A stretch of 64,000 nucleotides of DNA. Origin: Neurospora tetraspora. Taxonomy: Eukaryota; Ascomycota; Sordariomycetes; Sordariales; Sordariaceae. The stretch is from contig NW_026944391.1 of the NCBI RefSeq assembly GCF_033439725.1, positions 1,426,001 to 1,490,000 on the forward strand, written 5' to 3'. Position 1 is the stretch's first letter, and each line of letters starts with the position of its first letter. Positions 21,272 through 31,063 of the stretch are shown here, piece by piece. The notes below the pieces were generated by a model. It saw only the letters and a list, made by a program, of their open reading frames with translations. It made no database searches and was not told where the DNA came from. The position numbers and the translations under genes were made by a program.

Positions 21272-21277
21272 TTTTTT
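21272..21277 (+). terminator. Pol III T6 terminator
   Basis: TTTTTT seven bases after the tRNA 3' end. Confidence 0.75.
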
Positions 21278-21574
21278 CCTTCTTGCCTTCTTCCCTCTTT
21301 TTTTGCCTTTCTGGACTGATAATTTGTCGTTTTGCTCTTCAACACGTCCGTCGTTACTCGTCAGGCTTCTTCTCTTCTCGCATTTTTAGGTCAATCGAAA
21401 GCTGGCTGGTATTTGCTCCTGTTCAGTTCCCTCTCAGAATTGCACTATACCTATCCAACGATATCGCCGTCATCCAACAATGCTCACTATGATCTACCAT
21501 CTTCTCATCAACTCAGCCAAATCACCGCGCAATTCAACAGAGCCCCCTTTTCTAACCTCAGACCTCGTAGAGCC

Positions 21575-22850
21575 TCACGGAGCCTCAACAATAACACCAT
21601 GCCCCTGCTTACCCTGCCCTCCCGCCGGACGTTGCTCAGTTGCCGGAACCTCTGAAATGATAGGAGCATCGTGCTGATACTTCATCGTCGCATTCTCCGA
21701 GTGTAGCTCCGAAACCGGCCGCGGTGATGCGCCCTGCCCTTGCCAACCGGACATAATCGATGCGGTTCCAGTCCCAGAAAGCATTGAATGGTGCGGGTTA
21801 TGATACTGCGGCGGGCTCGAAGGCGGATAATATGGTGAGTATTGATTTGGTGGTGACTGTGTATGTGGTGTATAGCCTTGAGGTGGTGGCTGGCCCATAT
21901 AACCCGGTCCCGGCATATATCCCCCTTCATATCCTGTCTGGGCCACCGGGGCCGATGGTGCGGTGTTCTCGTTGTTTGCGTTGTTTTGCTCGAGCGATTT
22001 GGTCTTGTTCTTCTTGTTCTTCCGCAGCCACCACCAAAGGAAGGCACCCAATAAGAGCAGGACAGCGACACCGCCAGCGATGGGCCCGGCTATCCAGGCT
22101 TTGGATTGTGAGGAGCTAGAAGTCTTTGAGTCTGAGGTACCGGTAGATGCGGTAGCAGCGGATGATGTGATTGACGGCTCTGTGGTGGAGGCCGTCGACG
22201 CGGGAGTGGGTGGTTGTGAGGTCCTGGAAGCCTGGCTGGTGGAACTTGTGCTGGTTGACGTGGCTATCTCGCGGTATATCGAGTGAATGGCGTAGTCTGT
22301 CGGGCCGCAACCTACTTCAAACCAGTAGTTACTAGCTTGGGGAAATTTGTCGAAGATGGTCATTGTGGCGCAGTTTGGGTAATCTGATGGACTGCGACAA
22401 TGGGCCACAGCGTTAGCATGTGGGCTCGTCGGTTCGAGGGTGGCCTACTGCGTATGGAATATCCATGTTGGCGGGAGGATGTACATACCAGCGTTCAGTG
22501 GTACCAAACCTGTGATACAGTGTATCGCCTACACATTTCGTTGGGAAGTCGCAGTTCGCAAAGGATATCGGGCAGCAAGCTGCGATGGAATCCCTCCAAA
22601 TGGTGAAGGTACTACCGGTTCCGCAAGTTAGCGTAGTGGCTGGTTTGAACAAAGTTAGTACGAGACGAATGGGGTGTTTTCTGTCGCAGACCTTACTATC
22701 TTGGTTTTCGAAAAAGTAGATGCCCTCAAAATCCGGTGGAAAGGTAGTTGTCTGACCAGCTGCCAAGCTGATCATTGTCAAGTACCCTACCAGTGCCTGC
22801 CCGACACGGGGTGTTGGGACAAGCCCAGTCAATCTCCGAAGCATTGACAT
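21575..22850 (-). CDS. Eight-cysteine ectodomain single-pass membrane protein, paralogue D
   Basis: Minus-strand exons 22850-22697, 22639-22489 and 22391-21575 give 373 residues in frame. Intron 1 (57 nt, GTAAGG...CCAG) is phase 1. Intron 2 (97 nt, GTATGT, branch CTAAC, GCAG) is phase 2 and splits the Cys102 codon. Signal peptide about 1-33; Cys at 57, 73, 74, 81, 87, 102, 109 and 130; SIYREI ends the ectodomain; Ser/Thr stalk; SKAWIAGPIAGGVAVLLLLG helix followed by WWWLRKNKKNKTK. The long cytoplasmic tail is rich in Tyr-Pro-Pro and Gln, carries SPRPVSE as in C, and ends VEAP as in C. The initiator could be either of two ATGs two codons apart. Confidence 0.88.
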
Positions 22851-23977
22851 GTTGTCGCCAATAGTGACCGAATAAACAATTGTTGGAAGGTTGAGAGAAA
22901 GTTTGGAGGCAAGGAATGGACGGGAGTCCTGGGCCACGTTCTCTCTCTTATGTTGAACCTTGGACCGATGGATAGTGTGGGATTGTTTATCCAAGGAAGA
23001 CCGAAACCAACAGGTGGTTGGCGTCGGTCGCAACTGTGGCTTCCCAATGTGTTTGGGCTGGGTTCTGAACTTCTGGCTAGCTCAGTTTCAGCAGATTATA
23101 GGTTGGCTGATTGAGCCACTACTCCGACAAGTTCGGAGCTCCAGTTTTGCCAGCTTGGTGTAGTGGTGCCAATCTGACAGGTTGTGCCTCGAGCTGCAGT
23201 TTCGTTACCCCATGTTCTCGTCTCCTACCACGGCGAGCGGCAGCCGATAGATGTCCGCTCCCGATAGGAGCATGGACGAAGACCAATAAGAACAGACATG
23301 TTTCTATGGGTTGCCTGCAGAAGGATCGTGCAAACATATTACTGGGTACGGGCGCGGTGAGTTGTTGGCACGCTTGTCCTAGAAAGACAGGTAGTCGTCG
23401 TCGCCTTTGGTCGCCCTAGCAAGGCGGTTTTGAGAAGGCGGGAAAGCTCGGTAGCAGGGTGGCAGGTTGGCGACATGCTCGTAGGGAAGGCTCGTGGTAA
23501 AACGTTAGGAACTGGTGATCGGCAGTTGGGCGTCTTCAATGGTCGATTAAATATGCATGGAATACTGTGTAAGAAATCGACTAGTACACCGTGAGCGATG
23601 TCGTTTGTCATTGTTGCGTTTAAAGTTTGCGAGGACCAACAGGAGACGCCAGATTGCCGGACATGTTGTTGAAAATGGAGCCAGATGTGCGATAAGCGAT
23701 AGCGATAACGAAAGCCTGGCCAATCACACTTTCTTCCGGCTATCAATAACAGCCCACCTCCCTTATCACTTACATGGCCGCTCCTGCCCCGCAGCATTGA
23801 TATGTCCCACATGGATGACAAACTTCCTTCCTTTTCTTGCTCTTTCCTCGATACTTTCCCACCACCATCACTCCCTTTGGAAGGCGCACTGGTATATTAG
23901 GGCTTAGGGCATGAATGTCATGAAAAACTCGTCTCCCTACCAAGTACCGACACCTGAAGGTCTTCTTTCCCTTCAAC
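22851..23977. other. No gene recognised; promoter side of paralogue D
   Basis: Overlapping short frames on both strands, none with a signal peptide, domain or intron structure. No clear TATA box for D is seen. Confidence 0.4.
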
Positions 23978-24277
23978 TTACCTCCTCCCCCTTCCCCTCC
24001 CACTCCTAATCCCACAACAACACAGCTCATACAGATCCCAGAGCATCAAGCTGATTACCGTGCCGACTCCAAAAATGAGACCGATCTTTGCTCCGAAACC
24101 AAGTCTACCTCCATCGGAGTCATTATCGTTGTCTTGATCAACTGGTGGGGGGTCATGTACTTTGGGCTGGTGAGGGTCTGGTTGTTGGCCATCTTGCGGC
24201 TGTTCAGGTGCGTTTTGTTTTTCGCTTTTTTGGATAATCACCGCATCATCACGAGATATGCCTGTTTCCAATCCCAA
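23978..24277 (-). pseudogene. Orphan membrane module with LYEL motif (possible 3' exon of the next gene)
   Basis: An open frame encoding a Gln/Pro/Asp-rich stretch (DGQQPDPHQP, DQDNDNDSDGG), a membrane helix and a Cys-rich end (LWDLYELCCCGIRSGRGRGRR). It has no ATG: the frame is open further upstream into the 3' end of the neighbouring gene. The boundary motif WDLYEL matches WGLYEL of the 24331 locus, so the two are related. A 65-nt interval near 24345-24410 with GTGAGA and CCCAG ends would join them in frame into a two-helix protein. The alternative is a decayed duplicate lacking its 5' end. Confidence 0.4.
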
Positions 24278-24330
24278 GCGTGGTATGATCCGTGATCCTT
24301 CGCTTTGTGTTTTGTTGATGGAGGTCTTGC

Positions 24331-24966
24331 CTATGTCGAGATCTGGAGAGGCTGGGTGTTTGAGGATCCAGGGCCCTCCTCATGCTCCCTTTCCCGACGC
24401 TGGCGTCGAATCTCACTCTTAGCGAGTTCATACAACCCCCAGCAAAGCCAAGTCAGGATCGTCACTACGACGACAAAGACTGCGATAGCTGCCACGTTCT
24501 TTTCAATCCCGTCCACCTTGCCAACTGAATCCTCACTAGTGTTGTTATTGTCGTTGAGAGGAGGAGGAGGAGGTTGATTTTGGGTGGGTTGGTTTGTGTT
24601 TGGCTGCTGAGAACCTTGCGTCCTTTGAGGATTCCCTGGTGCCCCTTGCGGTGGTTGTCCATTCTGCCTCTTGTTCTTGTCTTGGTTGATGCTCACTTCC
24701 TGGCCACGATGTAGCGGTTGCATTCCCTCTCCTCCCAGGCCGCCAGGCGTGAAATCAACTGTAGGATCTGACGTTGACTCTCGTCTTCGCCAGGAAGGGT
24801 GGATGATAAAGTCGCTGTTAGTGGGCACATCGTTGTGCTGGTAGTGCTTGTTGTGATGTGGAAGATGGGTAGATGGCCATGGGTGCCAAGTTGCATCATG
24901 GTAGATGCCGTGGAGAGGCTCAAGAGAGCAGAAAGGGTGAAGTGGAATAGTAGGTGTAGTTTCATT
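24331..24966 (-). pseudogene. Secreted/membrane microprotein with a frame break
   Basis: The ATG at 24966 starts a good signal peptide (MKLHLLFHFTLSALLSLSTA). The frame that looks coding downstream is shifted relative to it: GIYHDATWHPWP, then a Gln/Asn/Pro-rich region (GNPQRTQGSQQPNTNQPTQN), NNTSEDS, a membrane helix (VAAIAVFVVVVTILTWLCW), GLYELAKSEIRRQRRE and a short tail ending QIST. No good splice sites connect the frames, so a one-base change near 24905, a sequencing error or an unusual intron is needed. A TATA element at 25074-25081 supports transcription from this strand. Confidence 0.5.
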
Positions 24967-25073
24967 GTGGGAATGGTTCCAGGGGTTCCGATTTTATGTG
25001 GTTTCGGTACTTTTGAACGAACACTAGAGGGGAAAGTTCGGCCGGGATATTCATTACGCGGGAAATACATAGG

Positions 25074-25081
25074 ACTTATAG
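25074..25081 (-). promoter_or_regulatory. TATA-like box of the 24966 locus
   Basis: CTATAAGT on the minus strand, about 110 bp upstream of the ATG. Confidence 0.45.
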
Positions 25082-25599
25082 CAATTAAACCCTTGTCTTG
25101 ATGCAATGATGACCTGATGATGCGATATAGGAGAGGCAGCTACAAGTGATGAGCATCATGGTAAATTTTGCATGAAAGGCTTCCACCATGTCGGATTGAC
25201 TTGCTGTTGATCACATAAGCTTTTTCACCAGACATGAGCGATCTGGAAGTATCCGCCTAGAGTGGCTTTGTCAACAGCTCATAACCCATACAGTCTTGGA
25301 CTTTCTCGGATGTGTTGGCTAATATGCGTAGATGACGAATGCACTTGTGCTGCTATTGCCCCCGGCCATTAAAAGTAAAAGAAGAATCTTGGACCATTCT
25401 ACACATTACACCGATACAGGAGGCAGGAGCTATAGGTTTGTAGTCCCTGTGCGAGCTCCAGGCCTATCTACCTCTACACACCTCTACCTAACAGCTCGCT
25501 ATATCCGACCAACCACGATATATCTGGTGGATTAACCAAAGAACAGCAATGATCAACCCCAATCGCCGCCCCAGCCTGAGTCCCTGAGCCGCGGCTATT

Positions 25600-26169
25600 T
25601 CACACCATTCTTCTGCTTCGGTACTTCGATGTCGTGAACGACCCGTCGCTCCCATACCAACCCTTCTGCCTCATACTTTTCAAATTCTCTAGCTCCTTCT
25701 TTACTCCTTTCTTGTGGTGCTTGTACCAGACAACCACAACAACACAGATTATTACAGGGATAAGAACTCCTAGTGCGATCTTTCCAATGAGAGCGAAGGT
25801 ATCTTTGGTTACCGCCTCCGCTACCTCTTTAGGATCACTTTTGTCACTTTTCGTGCCAGGTGTTGCCTCTACCGCTGAAGCAGACCTCTTTGAGGCGCCC
25901 TTCCCGTTGTTGCTGCTGTTATCCCCGTTTTCATCACCGCGGACCAGCAGGGCCGTGGTTGTGGCGTCGGAGGAGGAGCGTGAGGCCAGCTCAGCGGGGA
26001 CTTGCACGTCATGGACGGCTCGGGCATCGCTACGGCCAGGAATAGGACCGGGGAAGTAGATTGTCGTGCGTTGTTGGAGAGTTCCATTCTCTGCTCGCGG
26101 TATGGTGATGGCGATGGAGGTGCCGAGGACAAGGCCCAGAGTGAAACGAAGAACGAGGCGTGGTTGCAT
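25600..26169 (-). CDS. Single-pass membrane protein, signal-peptide family (VPK type)
   Basis: 189 residues, one exon. Signal peptide MQPRLVLRFTLGLVLGTSIA followed by ITIPRAE, then a short ectodomain with TTIYFPGP. The same motif occurs as TTIYYPGP in the gene at 41297. Dibasic KRS near residue 94. A membrane helix of about 24 residues (LIGKIALGVLIPVIICVVVVVW) and a basic cytoplasmic tail (KHHKKGVKKELENLKSMRQKGW...SRRMV) give a type I topology. The first 25 residues resemble those of the genes at 41297, 43021, 44854 and 60778, so it is a dispersed member of that family. A TATA element lies about 170 bp upstream. Function unknown. Confidence 0.75.
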   Translation of the reverse strand: MQPRLVLRFTLGLVLGTSIAITIPRAENGTLQQRTTIYFPGPIPGRSDARAVHDVQVPAELASRSSSDATTTALLVRGDENGDNSSNNGKGASKRSASAVEATPGTKSDKSDPKEVAEAVTKDTFALIGKIALGVLIPVIICVVVVVWYKHHKKGVKKELENLKSMRQKGWYGSDGSFTTSKYRSRRMV

Positions 26170-26337
26170 TGTCGAAGGTTGTGCGGGACTGGAGGCCGGC
26201 TCCTCTGTAACTTGTGTGGGAGTTTCGAGTCTCCTCGAGGATCAAGGTGTGGTCCAAATATTAGGCCACCAAAGCTTGTTTCTGGGTGCGCCTGTTGGGC
26301 TTGCCGAGGACAAACTGCCTCACGAAAAATCGCCGAG

Positions 26338-26345
26338 TCTTATAT
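26338..26345 (-). promoter_or_regulatory. TATA-like box of the 26169 gene
   Basis: ATATAAGA on the minus strand, about 170 bp before the ATG. Confidence 0.45.
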
Positions 26346-27072
26346 CGACCTGTCTTTCTGTCTCTCGTCAGCGCTGCGCAGGGGCAAGGTTGTGGGTTGC
26401 AAAGTGACAAGTCTGCTTCAATGGGACGGCATTGTCGCCCGCTGCTTCTCTTTCAAACGTCAATGGTCAAGCCGTTGCCATAACAGGCGCCGTCGTGCCG
26501 GCATTGTCTTCCTTGGTGCGCATGCTCACCGTCCGCCGTGGGCACCATTTGACCAAGAAGTCCATTCGTTTCAGCGTGCCGGGACAATGTATAAGGGATC
26601 AAGCCATTGTCGTTGATTGGTGGTGGAGAATGCGCGCACTCAGATGATGTGAGGGGAAGAAGAAAGACGCTAAAAGAGAAGAAGGGCATTGTCGTGACCC
26701 GGCGTTGACATTTTCCCGGGGACCGAACAGGCAGACCCGATCAACATGAGAGACGGCAGGCAGTGATTGGCAGTTGCGGGGAACATTAGGGGGTGAACCT
26801 CTATGACATGGTTAACGTTTCAATACTGGAAATGCTCGTATAATTGTTATCGAAAAGCTAGTACGCAACAACTGCCAACCAAAGTGACCAAACTGCCCCC
26901 CTTGCATTCACCATTGCTGTTGGTCGGGTGGCCCGCACCAGTGCACGGACCAGCTGCGCTCTTTGTCATCAACGTTTCAAGCCCCAACGACATCTCCTCC
27001 TTTGCCCTCCTTTGCCCTTCTTCTTTCTCTTTCCATTGACACCATCTTCCTCGGCCGAACCTCCATTCAACC
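26346..27072. other. No gene recognised
   Basis: Intergenic. Open frames on both strands look like chance frames in GC-rich DNA. Confidence 0.35.
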
Positions 27073-27591
27073 CTAATATTGACCCTCCCACGACGGCTTT
27101 GCGCTCTCCTCTGCCAGCAGCCCCCCAACGCCTAGCAAAACCGAGACCGCGCAGAACACCCCGACCGCAATCCAGATGCCCATGTTGCCACCGGTCGAAG
27201 GCCCCCTAGGCGCAGCGGCCTCCTTCGATCCTTGATTACTTGCCTCGAGGCTTGTCCCGCTCTCAATATTTGGCGTTGGCATCGCGTTGCAAGTTACAGA
27301 TGTGCGTCTCGCCACCGCGACCCTTGTGGTATCCCGGAGTTTTGATGTCGTAATGGAACTTGCGGGTTTCATGTACATGGACGGTTGGTTCCCCCAGGAG
27401 TTTAGTGACCTTGGGTCCGTAGGGACAGCGCGCCAGTGATGCTGCCTGCTGCTGGGCTCGAGCTTGTGCGGCTGTCTGTCGCGGTCGAGCCATGGTCGAA
27501 TACTTGCAGGGGCCGTCGCACTTGTGATAACGAAGGAGGCAAAGATTAAGATGGATATGCATCTTGGCGGTGATGAGAAGGTTGGGAGCAT
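27073..27591 (-). CDS. Predicted type I membrane microprotein
   Basis: 172 residues, one exon. Signal peptide about 1-27 (ILIFASFVITSATA before the cleavage site), a 105-residue ectodomain with one Cys (SVTCNAMP) and basic sites (VARRTS), then STGGNMG and a membrane helix (IWIAVGVFCAVSVLLGVGGLL), with a short tail EESAKPSWEGQY. Same overall plan as its minus-strand neighbours but no clear sequence similarity. The overlapping frame on the same strand (27263-27562) lacks a signal peptide and is treated as a shadow. No known domain. Confidence 0.6.
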   Translation of the reverse strand: MLPTFSSPPRCISILIFASFVITSATAPASIRPWLDRDRQPHKLEPSSRQHHWRAVPTDPRSLNSWGNQPSMYMKPASSITTSKLRDTTRVAVARRTSVTCNAMPTPNIESGTSLEASNQGSKEAAAPRGPSTGGNMGIWIAVGVFCAVSVLLGVGGLLAEESAKPSWEGQY

Positions 27592-28040
27592 AGGGAAAAA
27601 GGTTTCAGAGGTGAGTGCTCCTTCTATGACTGCTTTTATTCCCTCTCTTCTGGCAGGGAATGGGTGCTGCGGTTGGCTTCTTTGTTGGACAGGAACGGCT
27701 TTTTACACTTCCTATCGGAGCTTGGGTGGGTGTAGTCGGTTTGTGAACAATCCCTCTACGCTCGTGATGAACCATTTCATTCCTGAAGGCCTACAATGCG
27801 GTAGAGGAAATCACGGTGCTGACCCACGTAGTTATTCTACAGGCATACAAGCATCTCTATTCTCTACCAATGCCGCACCGTCCACGTTATTTCTCCAATA
27901 TCCAAAGCCCTCGAAATCAGACCAGACCCAGTCCGGTGGTGATCATACCAGATGATCCGTATGCCTCGAAAAATGACAAACAAACCATATCCAACCAGGA
28001 ACCCACCCTACATTTACCTGTTACCCGTCGTGGAAAACGG

Positions 28041-28620
28041 CTACACCTCATTACATACTCTTGCATCTCTTTTCTTCTTCCTGTAGCAGAACCAAGCACC
28101 AAGGCCTACTATAAAAGCAACAACGATACCAATTGCTATGTAGTCCGTCTTGGGCAATCCCCACCCTTGCCTCTTCTCAATTTTTTCATCGTTGCTATGC
28201 TTCTTGCTTAGCTTGTGAGTATGATCTTTCTTCCCCAAAGGTGTATGCACGCCTGCTCCGCGTCCAGTCAAGACGGGGATGTGAGAGTTATTCTCGTGAG
28301 GTGGATCCCCGCCATTGTTAATGTCGGAATCTGGTGGAATGCGTCCGAGGAATATGCTCGGCAACTGGAGACCACGGCTCGTGTCGCCTCTGGGGTGATT
28401 CGTCGGTTGCGACTTCTTCTTGGTCTTTCTTCGTCAAACTTGGGGTAGTCGAACGCGACGTGGTACTGGGAGCCGTGCTGAAGGACTCGTGTTCCGAGTG
28501 GACGAGGTCCCTGAGGATGAGGACTGACGTCGGCGTCGTTGGAATCTTTGGTAGGGCTATCCCAAGACCGAAGTGAAGAAAACCGCATGTTAAGAAAGGA
28601 AGCAGAGAGGCTGGGCGCAT
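28041..28620 (-). pseudogene. Signal-peptide/membrane microprotein with frame change
   Basis: The ATG at 28620 gives a signal peptide (MRPASLLPFLTCGFLHFGLG followed by IALPKIP), similar in form to the VPK-type family. That frame continues to TAA at 28318. The membrane helix lies in another frame of the same strand, ending at 28041: DINNGGDPPHENNSHIP, then KRQGWGLPKTDYIAIGIVVAFIVGLGAWFCYRKKKRD. That frame has no ATG and opens just after a TGA. No convincing splice pair joins the two, so a frameshift is likely. The TATA element at 28775-28783 supports this strand. Confidence 0.45.
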
Positions 28621-28774
28621 TGTAACAAAACTATGGCCGAGTGGCTCTGTTGAAGTGCAGCAGTGTTTGGGTGTGTTGCTTCTTAGGTTCTTGCAAGTGG
28701 AAGAACTAGGTAGTGGTCTGGTGATTGTGATGAGGCAAAGAGACTACAGGAAACTAGAGTCACCTCCCTCCATT

Positions 28775-28783
28775 ACTTATAAC
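28775..28783 (-). promoter_or_regulatory. TATA-like box of the 28620 locus
   Basis: GTTATAAGT on the minus strand, about 155 bp upstream of the ATG. Confidence 0.45.
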
Positions 28784-29521
28784 ACTCGAAGGTCCCGATT
28801 CCGAGCGTCCAATCTTTGACAAGAACCACAGACTGGGCGTTTAACGAAAGTGGTAACATTACCGCGCGGCAGAAGTGCAGTAAAGATCAGGACTTCAGCA
28901 AACGACGGTCAGGAGGAGTAAGTGGCATACTTCTGATCTATTTGCCGTACTCTGCTTCCTTGTCTACCTTCTCGGCGCTTGCCTCACCAACGGAGGATGC
29001 TGGGCACGTGGCCGATAACCAACGGCCAACAGCCTGACAAGCTCGTGAACAAAGAACGGTCTCAATCTTCAGCCTTTACGCAAGAGGCCTGCGCTACGGG
29101 CTTCCAGACCATCCCCTCCTGTTCCATGCAAGGACTTTGCCCCCAGCCGGACGATTGTCTTCTGCGAGTCAATCAGGAAAAAGGAAACTATGACAGGATT
29201 TCTGATGCGTGAATGATGGGAAGAACACCAGAATGTGAGCTTTCACGGGGGAAGAGACACCATGTTCAGCACACAAGGTCAATTAGAGCTTAAACGCCAT
29301 GCAGTAAAGAACCGAAGACAAACAATGAAACGGTAATTCCATCCCCATCCATTACTGAATCCAATCTACCTGTACTAACTGCTCTTCCTATCCAAACTAG
29401 CCCCGATACCTCTTCCCCCACGGTAACCACGCCAGATCCAGCCCGGCTCTCTCTCTTATCCTACGATCATAGGTGTCCTGCACCGCCTCATCCGGAACCA
29501 TTCGAGAAGTGGCTTTTTCAC
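28784..29521. other. No gene recognised
   Basis: Intergenic between two minus-strand genes. The small plus-strand frames have no features. Confidence 0.4.
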
Positions 29522-30265
29522 TTAAGCTGGAGCTACCACTTCGCTCTTTGCCTCCCTCCTCTCAGCCCTTCTGCGGAAGCGAGCCCGTATGATTTTCTTC
29601 CACGATTTGAAATACCTCACAGTATCGCTCCCACCCACAATACAAGCGACAATTTGATAGATAAGCCACCCAGTAAAACAAATGCCTATTCCGATACAGA
29701 CGTACCACGCGGGGTATAGGGGCACCCAATACCCATACTTCTTGTTGTAGTCAGAGTCCTTGGCTGAGTCGGAGGTGCTGGGGGTGCTGGGGGTGTTGGC
29801 ACGTACGGCCACCGTAGGATCGTTATTATCGCTATCAGCACTTCGGCTGCCGAGGCCGGACCATGCCCTTTCCTCGGCGCCTGGCATGTTCGGTGATCTC
29901 TCCTCGGTTGCTGAACCTTCTTGCTGTCTCTCGGTCAGGCGGGGCGTAGCCTTTGATCTCTTGACCGTATTCGGTGATAGATCTGTGGAAGGGCTTTCCT
30001 GTCGTTTCCTCGCCACTACCGGAGTGATGGGAGACATAGCGATACTGGTCAATACAAGCGGTGGAAAAAGGACGTTCCGTTTGAACGATGGAGACTGAAC
30101 CGTGGTGCTTGGACTCGGACTTGGGAGTTCCCGTTTCGAGTGGAGGGGCTTCGAGTTGCGCTCCTTCAGGCTCAAGGAATTCGCTGATGGAAAAGGAGCG
30201 GCGGCGCCAAAAGGCAGGCCGAGGAGGCCATATGCCAGCAATGAGAGGAGAGGAAAGAAGCGCAT
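29522..30265 (-). CDS. Secretory-pathway membrane protein with four Lys-Arg sites
   Basis: 247 residues from the ATG at 30265, chosen because it starts a signal peptide (MRFFPLLSLLAYGLLGLPFG then AAAPFPS); the longer upstream frame adds a basic extension. The ectodomain carries KR at four points (HSKR, SFKR, ARKR, TVKR) spaced about 15-26 residues apart, which fit the fungal Kex2 protease. The rest is Ser/Pro-rich. One membrane helix (YPAWYVCIGIGICFTGWLIY, continuing QIVACIVGG) is followed by a strongly basic tail (KSWKKIIRARFRRRAERREAKSE) ending VVAPA. Processing of the ectodomain into short peptides is possible but unproven. Function unknown. Confidence 0.65.
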   Translation of the reverse strand: MRFFPLLSLLAYGLLGLPFGAAAPFPSANSLSLKERNSKPLHSKRELPSPSPSTTVQSPSFKRNVLFPPLVLTSIAMSPITPVVARKRQESPSTDLSPNTVKRSKATPRLTERQQEGSATEERSPNMPGAEERAWSGLGSRSADSDNNDPTVAVRANTPSTPSTSDSAKDSDYNKKYGYWVPLYPAWYVCIGIGICFTGWLIYQIVACIVGGSDTVRYFKSWKKIIRARFRRRAERREAKSEVVAPA

Positions 30266-30433
30266 TGCGAGAAGGCGTTGATGAGATGTCTTCTGTTGAT
30301 CTGAAAGGTGTGATGTTGACGACAGATACGACCGCGGTTTCTTTCTGGATGGTTCTTGCTGCTTTAGCAGGGGCAATGGCTTGAGGGATCATGTCAATCT
30401 TCAACGACCACATCTTCGCAGGAGTCTTCGCCT

Positions 30434-30442
30434 GCTTATAAC
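30434..30442 (-). promoter_or_regulatory. TATA-like box of the 30265 gene
   Basis: GTTATAAGC on the minus strand, about 170 bp upstream of the chosen ATG. Confidence 0.45.
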
Positions 30443-31063
30443 ATTGCTGGAACATGACCACTAGATGGAGAACTTGCTCTTCAACCACCAACACGAGAAG
30501 TAATGGTGAAGAAGGCGACCTAAGCGCGCGGCGAAAGTATAGAATGTGCTGTATGAAGGGGAAGAACGAGTTCGTCAAAGTCTTGGAGTCGCGGTAGATT
30601 GCTTCTAGCGCCGCGACTTATTCGACCTTATCGGCTCTCATTACCCTGACATCCAAGTCAATGAATCAACAGGGTCCGTTGGTGCTACATTTGCTATTTC
30701 CGGCTCATCGTTCAACCTTTCATCGAACCAACAGGGGCACCTTTGAAAGCCTGGCAATGACGCCACGGGTCCCATGGACCACCGCCATTTACCAACAAAG
30801 GTTATTGTCTACAACCAACATCCAACGAGCCGCGCTCGCACACTGCTATTCCGCTGAAAGACGCTCACGGTCCTGGAAACACGCATGGCAAAAGGGGAGT
30901 CGCGCTCTGGATCTCCTTGGTTCATCCTAACATCTCCTGCAGGCTTACACGATGACCCATCCACGATATACGATCCCATCATGTCCAATCTCAATCCCTA
31001 CTCCATTTCATTGCCTTAAGTCTTAAACGCCCCGATACCGCTAACCCTCGCATCACATTCGAA
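30443..31063. other. No gene recognised
   Basis: Intergenic. A plus-strand frame (30661-30930) has no recognisable feature. Confidence 0.35.

Noticed and set aside
13310-22850. Assignment of the eight-Cys domain to CFEM
   Set aside because: CFEM also has eight Cys but with different spacing and a D-C-x-C core, which is absent here.
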